Assembly: GCA_007693855.1 (NCBI GenBank)
Contig: RECU01000053.1
Location: forward strand, 154,445-218,444
DNA from: Gammaproteobacteria bacterium
Lineage (GTDB): Bacteria > Pseudomonadota > Gammaproteobacteria > Steroidobacterales > PWYM01
Length of the DNA stretch: 64,000 nucleotides
Reading direction: 5' to 3'
The notes under the pieces are model-generated. The model was not told the origin of the DNA, did not search any database, and saw only the letters and a list, made by a program, of their open reading frames with translations. How positions within the stretch are numbered: position 1 is the first letter of the stretch; each line of letters starts with the position of its first letter. Below are positions 60,440 through 64,000 of the stretch, in pieces. Position numbers and translations under genes: made by a program.

Positions 60440-63055
60440 TCAGGTGAGGTGGGCTCGGACATGCTCGCTGACAGCGGCTAACGCCGCGGGCAACGCCTCG
60501 GGTTGAGTCCCTCCCGCCTGGGCAAAGTCCGCGCGGCCGCCCCCACGCCCACCCACAAGTTCCGCGATACCCGCGACCAGTCGACCCGCCGGCACCCGCT
60601 CGACCAGGTCCGGCGTGACCCCGGCAGCCAGGCGAACCTTGCCGTCCTCGACCGCGCCGAGCACCACCACCGCCGAACCCAGGCGGTCGCGCAGACGGTC
60701 CACCGCATCGCGCAGCGCGCGGGCATCCGCCCCTTCGATACTGGCTGCCAGGACCTTCACCCCACCGACGTCGACGGCCTGCTCGGAGAGATCACGTCCC
60801 TGGCCGGTGGCGAGTTTCGCGCGCAGCTTTTCGAGTTCCTTCTCCAGCTGCCTGGTGCGTTCCAGTGCCTGACGGACTTTTTCCTCGGCGTCCTCGCGAC
60901 TGGCGCGCACCAACCCGGCCACGCGCCCGAGCGCCTCTTCGTTCGCCCGCACCCAGGCCAGCGCCCCGTCGCCGGTCACCGCCTCGATGCGTCGCACCCC
61001 CGCGGCCACGCCGCCCTCGGCGACGATCTTGAACAGCCCGATGTCGCCCGCACGCTCGACATGCGTGCCACCGCAAAGTTCGGTGGAAAACTCGCCTACC
61101 CGCAATACCCGCACCCGATCGCCGTATTTGTCACCGAAAAACGCCAGCGCACCGGCTTCGATCGCCTCCTCGTAGGGCATCTCCAGGCTCTCGGCGGCAG
61201 CGTTGCGGCGAATCTCGGCATTCACCAGCCGCTCGATCTCGGCCACTTCCGCCGGTGACACGGGCTCGTAATGGGAGAAGTCGAAGCGCAGGCGCTCGGG
61301 CGCGACCAGCGAGCCCTTCTGCTGGACATGCTCACCGAGCACCCTGCGCAAGGCCGAATGCAGCAGGTGGGTCGCCGTGTGGTTCAGCACGGTGGCGCCC
61401 CGGCGCGCTGCATCGACCCGCGCGTGCAGCCGCTGGCCCACGCGCAGCTCCCCGGCGTCGAGCTGGCCGACATGACCATGCGCGCTGCCGAAGCGCCGGG
61501 TATCGTCGACGCGGAAACGTGTCGCGGCAGCCGCGTCGGCAGCTGTGTCGGTCAGCTCGCCCTGGTCGCCGACCTGGCCACCACTCTCGGCATAGAATGG
61601 CGTGCGCGCGAGCACGACGATGCCGTGTTCGCCCGCGCCGAGCCGCTCGACCGGCGCCTCGCCGCGATACAGCGCCACGACTTCGCTGTCGTCTTCCAGT
61701 CGACCATAGCCGCTGAATTCGCTGGCAAGATCAATCGATGGCCCCGCACCCTGGGCGGCGCCGAAGCGGCTGGCCGCCCGCGCCCGCTCGCGCTGCGCGG
61801 CCATCGCCGTTTCGAAACCCGGCTCGTCGATGCCAAGCCCACGCTCGCGCGCGATATCAGCCGTGAGATCCGCAGGGAAGCCGTAGGTATCATAGAGACG
61901 AAACACCGTCTCGCCTGGAATGACCTGCCCCTGCAGTCCCGCGATGGCCTCCTCGAGCAGCGCCATGCCCTGCGAGAGCGTCTCCGCAAACCGCGCCTCT
62001 TCCTGGCGCAGCACCTTCTCGACATGGGCCTGCTGCGCCAAGAGCTCCGGATAGGCTTCGCCCATTTCCGCGGCGAGGGTGGCGACCAGGCTGTGAAAGA
62101 AGGGAGCCTGGCAACCGAGCTGGTAGCCATGGCGGATCGCACGGCGGATGATCCGCCGCAACACATACCCGCGGCCTTCGTTCGATGGCAGCACGCCGTC
62201 GATGATCAGGAAGGCGCAGGCACGGATGTGGTCGGCGATGACCCGCAGCGACCCGGCCGCCAGATTATCGCAGCCGGTGGCGCGGGCCGCGGCCTGGCGC
62301 AGGGCCACGAACAGGTCGATGTCGTAGTTCGAGTGGACACCCTGGAGCACGGCGGCAATGCGCTCAAGCCCCATGCCGGTATCGACCGAGGGCGCGGGCA
62401 ACGGCGTGAGGGTGCCGTCGGCGGCCCGGTCATACTGCATGAACACGAGATTCCAGATCTCGACGTAGCGGTCGCCGTCCTCTTCCGGCGAGCCTGGCGG
62501 GCCGCCCGGAACGTCGGGGCCATGGTCGTAGAAGATCTCGCTGCACGGCCCGCAGGGGCCGGTATCGCCCATGGCCCAGAAGTTGTCCTTCTCGCCCATG
62601 CGGCTGAAGCGCTCTGGCGCGACGCCGATCTCCTCCAGCCAGATCCTTGCCGCTTCGTCGTCGTCGCGAAACACCGTCACCCAGAGGCGCTCCGGCGGCA
62701 GGCCCAGCACCCCGGTGACGAACTCCCAGGCGTAGGCGATCGCCTCGCGTTTGAAGTAGTCCCCGAAGCTGAAATTTCCCAGCATCTCGAAGAAGGTGTG
62801 ATGACGCGCGGTATAGCCCACGTTCTCGAGGTCATTGTGCTTGCCACCGGCCCGCACACAGCGCTGGGAGCTCACCGCACGCGGAATCTCGCGGCGCTCA
62901 CGACCGAGAAAGGCGTCCTTGAACTGCACCATGCCGGCATTGGTAAACAGCAGCGTGGGGTCGTTGGCCGGCACCAGCGACGAACTCGGCACGACCTCAT
63001 GCCCTTGCGAGGCGAAAAAATCCAGGAAGGCCTGGCGTAACTCTGCGCTTTTCAT
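60440..63055 (-). CDS. alaS: Alanyl-tRNA synthetase
   Basis: An 871-residue class II synthetase that charges tRNA-Ala. The catalytic domain starts with [21 protein letters not shown] and has [16 protein letters not shown]. The editing domain has [13 protein letters not shown] and [13 protein letters not shown] with its zinc-binding and editing residues, and a C-terminal Gly-rich domain ([15 protein letters not shown]) completes it. ATG at 63055. It lies 15 bases behind recX, so recA, recX and alaS form one transcription unit, an arrangement common in this class. Confidence 0.98.
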   Translation of the reverse strand: MKSAELRQAFLDFFASQGHEVVPSSSLVPANDPTLLFTNAGMVQFKDAFLGRERREIPRAVSSQRCVRAGGKHNDLENVGYTARHHTFFEMLGNFSFGDYFKREAIAYAWEFVTGVLGLPPERLWVTVFRDDDEAARIWLEEIGVAPERFSRMGEKDNFWAMGDTGPCGPCSEIFYDHGPDVPGGPPGSPEEDGDRYVEIWNLVFMQYDRAADGTLTPLPAPSVDTGMGLERIAAVLQGVHSNYDIDLFVALRQAAARATGCDNLAAGSLRVIADHIRACAFLIIDGVLPSNEGRGYVLRRIIRRAIRHGYQLGCQAPFFHSLVATLAAEMGEAYPELLAQQAHVEKVLRQEEARFAETLSQGMALLEEAIAGLQGQVIPGETVFRLYDTYGFPADLTADIARERGLGIDEPGFETAMAAQRERARAASRFGAAQGAGPSIDLASEFSGYGRLEDDSEVVALYRGEAPVERLGAGEHGIVVLARTPFYAESGGQVGDQGELTDTAADAAAATRFRVDDTRRFGSAHGHVGQLDAGELRVGQRLHARVDAARRGATVLNHTATHLLHSALRRVLGEHVQQKGSLVAPERLRFDFSHYEPVSPAEVAEIERLVNAEIRRNAAAESLEMPYEEAIEAGALAFFGDKYGDRVRVLRVGEFSTELCGGTHVERAGDIGLFKIVAEGGVAAGVRRIEAVTGDGALAWVRANEEALGRVAGLVRASREDAEEKVRQALERTRQLEKELEKLRAKLATGQGRDLSEQAVDVGGVKVLAASIEGADARALRDAVDRLRDRLGSAVVVLGAVEDGKVRLAAGVTPDLVERVPAGRLVAGIAELVGGRGGGRADFAQAGGTQPEALPAALAAVSEHVRAHLT

Positions 63056-63070
63056 GTCGTTATGGTCTCA

Positions 63071-63565
63071 TCATCCCTGGCCCGGCGGCTCACCGAGCGC
63101 CGCGCGGATCTGTGCCGTGGTGAACCCCCGATATTGCAGGAAGCGCGCCTGGCGCGCCCACTCACGATAATCGGCCGGGGGGGCTTTACCGAATTTCGCC
63201 CGCTGCGTCTCCCTGGCGCGTGCCACCCAGTCCACCTCGGCGCCGGCCACACCCTCGTCGCGAGTGTCTTCGGCCACGCCGCGCTGGCGCAGTTCCGCAC
63301 CGATGCGCACCGGGCCCTGACCGCGGCGGACGCGCGAGGACACGAACGACTCGACGAACCGTGACTCGTCGAGCAGGCCATCAGCAGCCAGCTGATCCAG
63401 CACGGGTGCAGACAGCTCGGTGGCAAAGCCCTTGCGCGAGAGCTTGCGGGCGAGTTCCACCCGCGAGTGCTCGCGCCGGGCGAGCAGGTCCATGGCTGCG
63501 CGCCGACAGTCGGCCGCAGTCAGCTCCGCGGGATCGACAGGCTCAGGCCTCGACCGCCTCGTCAT
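63071..63565 (-). CDS. recX: Regulatory protein RecX
   Basis: A 164-residue RecX, which binds RecA filaments and blocks their growth. The protein is built of three-helix repeats: [20 protein letters not shown], then the segments with [23 protein letters not shown] and the last with [20 protein letters not shown] at 63565 overlaps the recA stop by 23 bases, so recX expression is tied to recA translation. A longer-than-usual N-terminus of about 20 residues precedes the first repeat. It is followed 15 bases later by alaS. Confidence 0.95.
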   Translation of the reverse strand: MTRRSRPEPVDPAELTAADCRRAAMDLLARREHSRVELARKLSRKGFATELSAPVLDQLAADGLLDESRFVESFVSSRVRRGQGPVRIGAELRQRGVAEDTRDEGVAGAEVDWVARARETQRAKFGKAPPADYREWARQARFLQYRGFTTAQIRAALGEPPGQG

Positions 63566-64000
63566 CCTGGGCGGCCGCCGCGCGCTGCGGCATCAGCTTG
63601 GCGCGGATCTTCGCCTCGATCTCGGCGGCGATCTCAGGATGTTCGACCAGGAAGGTGCGCACGTTTTCCTTGCCCTGGCCGATCCGCTCGCCGCTGTAGC
63701 TGTACCAGGCGCCGGACTTGTCGATGATCTCGTGGGTGGCACCGAGATCGATGATCTCGCCCTCGCGGGAGATGCCTGCGCCATAGAGAATCTCGAACTC
63801 CGCCTGCCTGAACGGCGGCGCGACCTTGTTCTTGACCACCTTGACGCGCGTCTGGTTGCCGGTGACCTCGTCGCCTTTCTTGATCGCACCGATACGCCGG
63901 ATGTCCAGCCGGACCGAGGAATAGAACTTCAGTGCGTTACCGCCGGTGGTGGTTTCCGGGCTGCCGAACATCACGCCGATCTTCATGCGGATCTGGTTGA
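63543..64000 (-). CDS. recA: Recombinase RecA, C-terminal part
   Basis: The last 152 residues of RecA; the rest lies beyond the window edge. The strand-exchange L2-region sequence [24 protein letters not shown], and [15 protein letters not shown] are invariant in bacterial RecA. The acidic C-terminus ends DDEAVEA, which tunes filament formation. RecA pairs homologous DNA and triggers LexA self-cleavage. Its stop overlaps recX by 23 bases. Confidence 0.98.
   Translation of the reverse strand, partial: NQIRMKIGVMFGSPETTTGGNALKFYSSVRLDIRRIGAIKKGDEVTGNQTRVKVVKNKVAPPFRQAEFEILYGAGISREGEIIDLGATHEIIDKSGAWYSYSGERIGQGKENVRTFLVEHPEIAAEIEAKIRAKLMPQRAAAAQDDEAVEA

Noticed and set aside
1..64000. CRISPR array, insertion sequence, prophage or integron
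   Set aside because: No spaced direct repeats, transposase, integrase or phage gene is visible; the only tandem repeat is inside the oxidase gene.

Overview
The window is a high-GC (about two thirds G+C by eye), gene-dense piece of a bacterial chromosome. The right end carries recA, recX, alaS, csrA and tRNA-Ser in the order usual for Gammaproteobacteria. TonB-dependent receptors, a Pat-type protein acetyltransferase, RhlE, CstA and an EncFtn-like protein also fit a free-living gammaproteobacterium that scavenges and degrades organic compounds. I cannot name a genus. No insertion sequence, integrase, prophage or CRISPR array is visible, and both ends cut a gene (a kinase on the left, recA on the right).

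Region by region. (1) 1-3.5 kb: a thiamine uptake operon on the minus strand, made of a TPP riboswitch, a TonB receptor, a PnuT-type permease and a thiamine-kinase-like phosphotransferase. (2) 3.6-9.7 kb: a minus-strand run with an epoxide-hydrolase-like protein, an amidase, and an acetoin-dehydrogenase-type complex acoA-acoB-acoC followed by moaB. (3) 9.9-13.5 kb: an EntS-like exporter, a MobA-like nucleotidyltransferase and moaC-moaD-moaE. (4) 13.6-18.6 kb: two acyl-CoA dehydrogenases that look like a heteromeric pair, a SAM hydrolase, and glnS. (5) 19-28.9 kb: two large TonB receptors around a PAP2 phosphatase and a glycosyltransferase, then a Rieske oxygenase, a CitE-like lyase and a MaoC-like hydratase. 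(6) 28.9-43.2 kb: a receiver-like/TonB C-terminal fusion protein, an MFS protein, Pat acetyltransferase, a HisN/IMPase phosphatase, a coiled-coil protein, a likely copper-tolerance operon (small Cys protein, outer-membrane efflux lipoprotein, multicopper oxidase), MgtE, and speH-speE. (7) 43.4-48.5 kb: an EncFtn-like iron oxidase with no encapsulin gene, a DsrE-like lipoprotein, a periplasmic glutathione peroxidase, an FAD-linked oxidase, an RRM protein and RhlE. (8) 48.8-57.9 kb: two overlapping Rieske oxygenase genes, cstA with a small CC-ending protein and an ArsA-type ATPase, another MFS transporter, and a methyltransferase with a small partner. (9) 57.9-64 kb: tRNA-Arg, a GNAT-nitrilase fusion, tRNA-Ser, csrA, alaS, recX, recA.

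The link that most deserves attention is a dyad of 8-bp arms six bases apart, close to AAACAGWC/GWCTGTTT. It lies just upstream of acoABC, of the first Rieske gene and of the tandem Rieske pair. This suggests one repressor controls three distant catabolic operons, although no such regulator gene is in the window. The second is the EncFtn-like protein: it keeps the ferroxidase ligands but has no targeting tail and no shell gene nearby.
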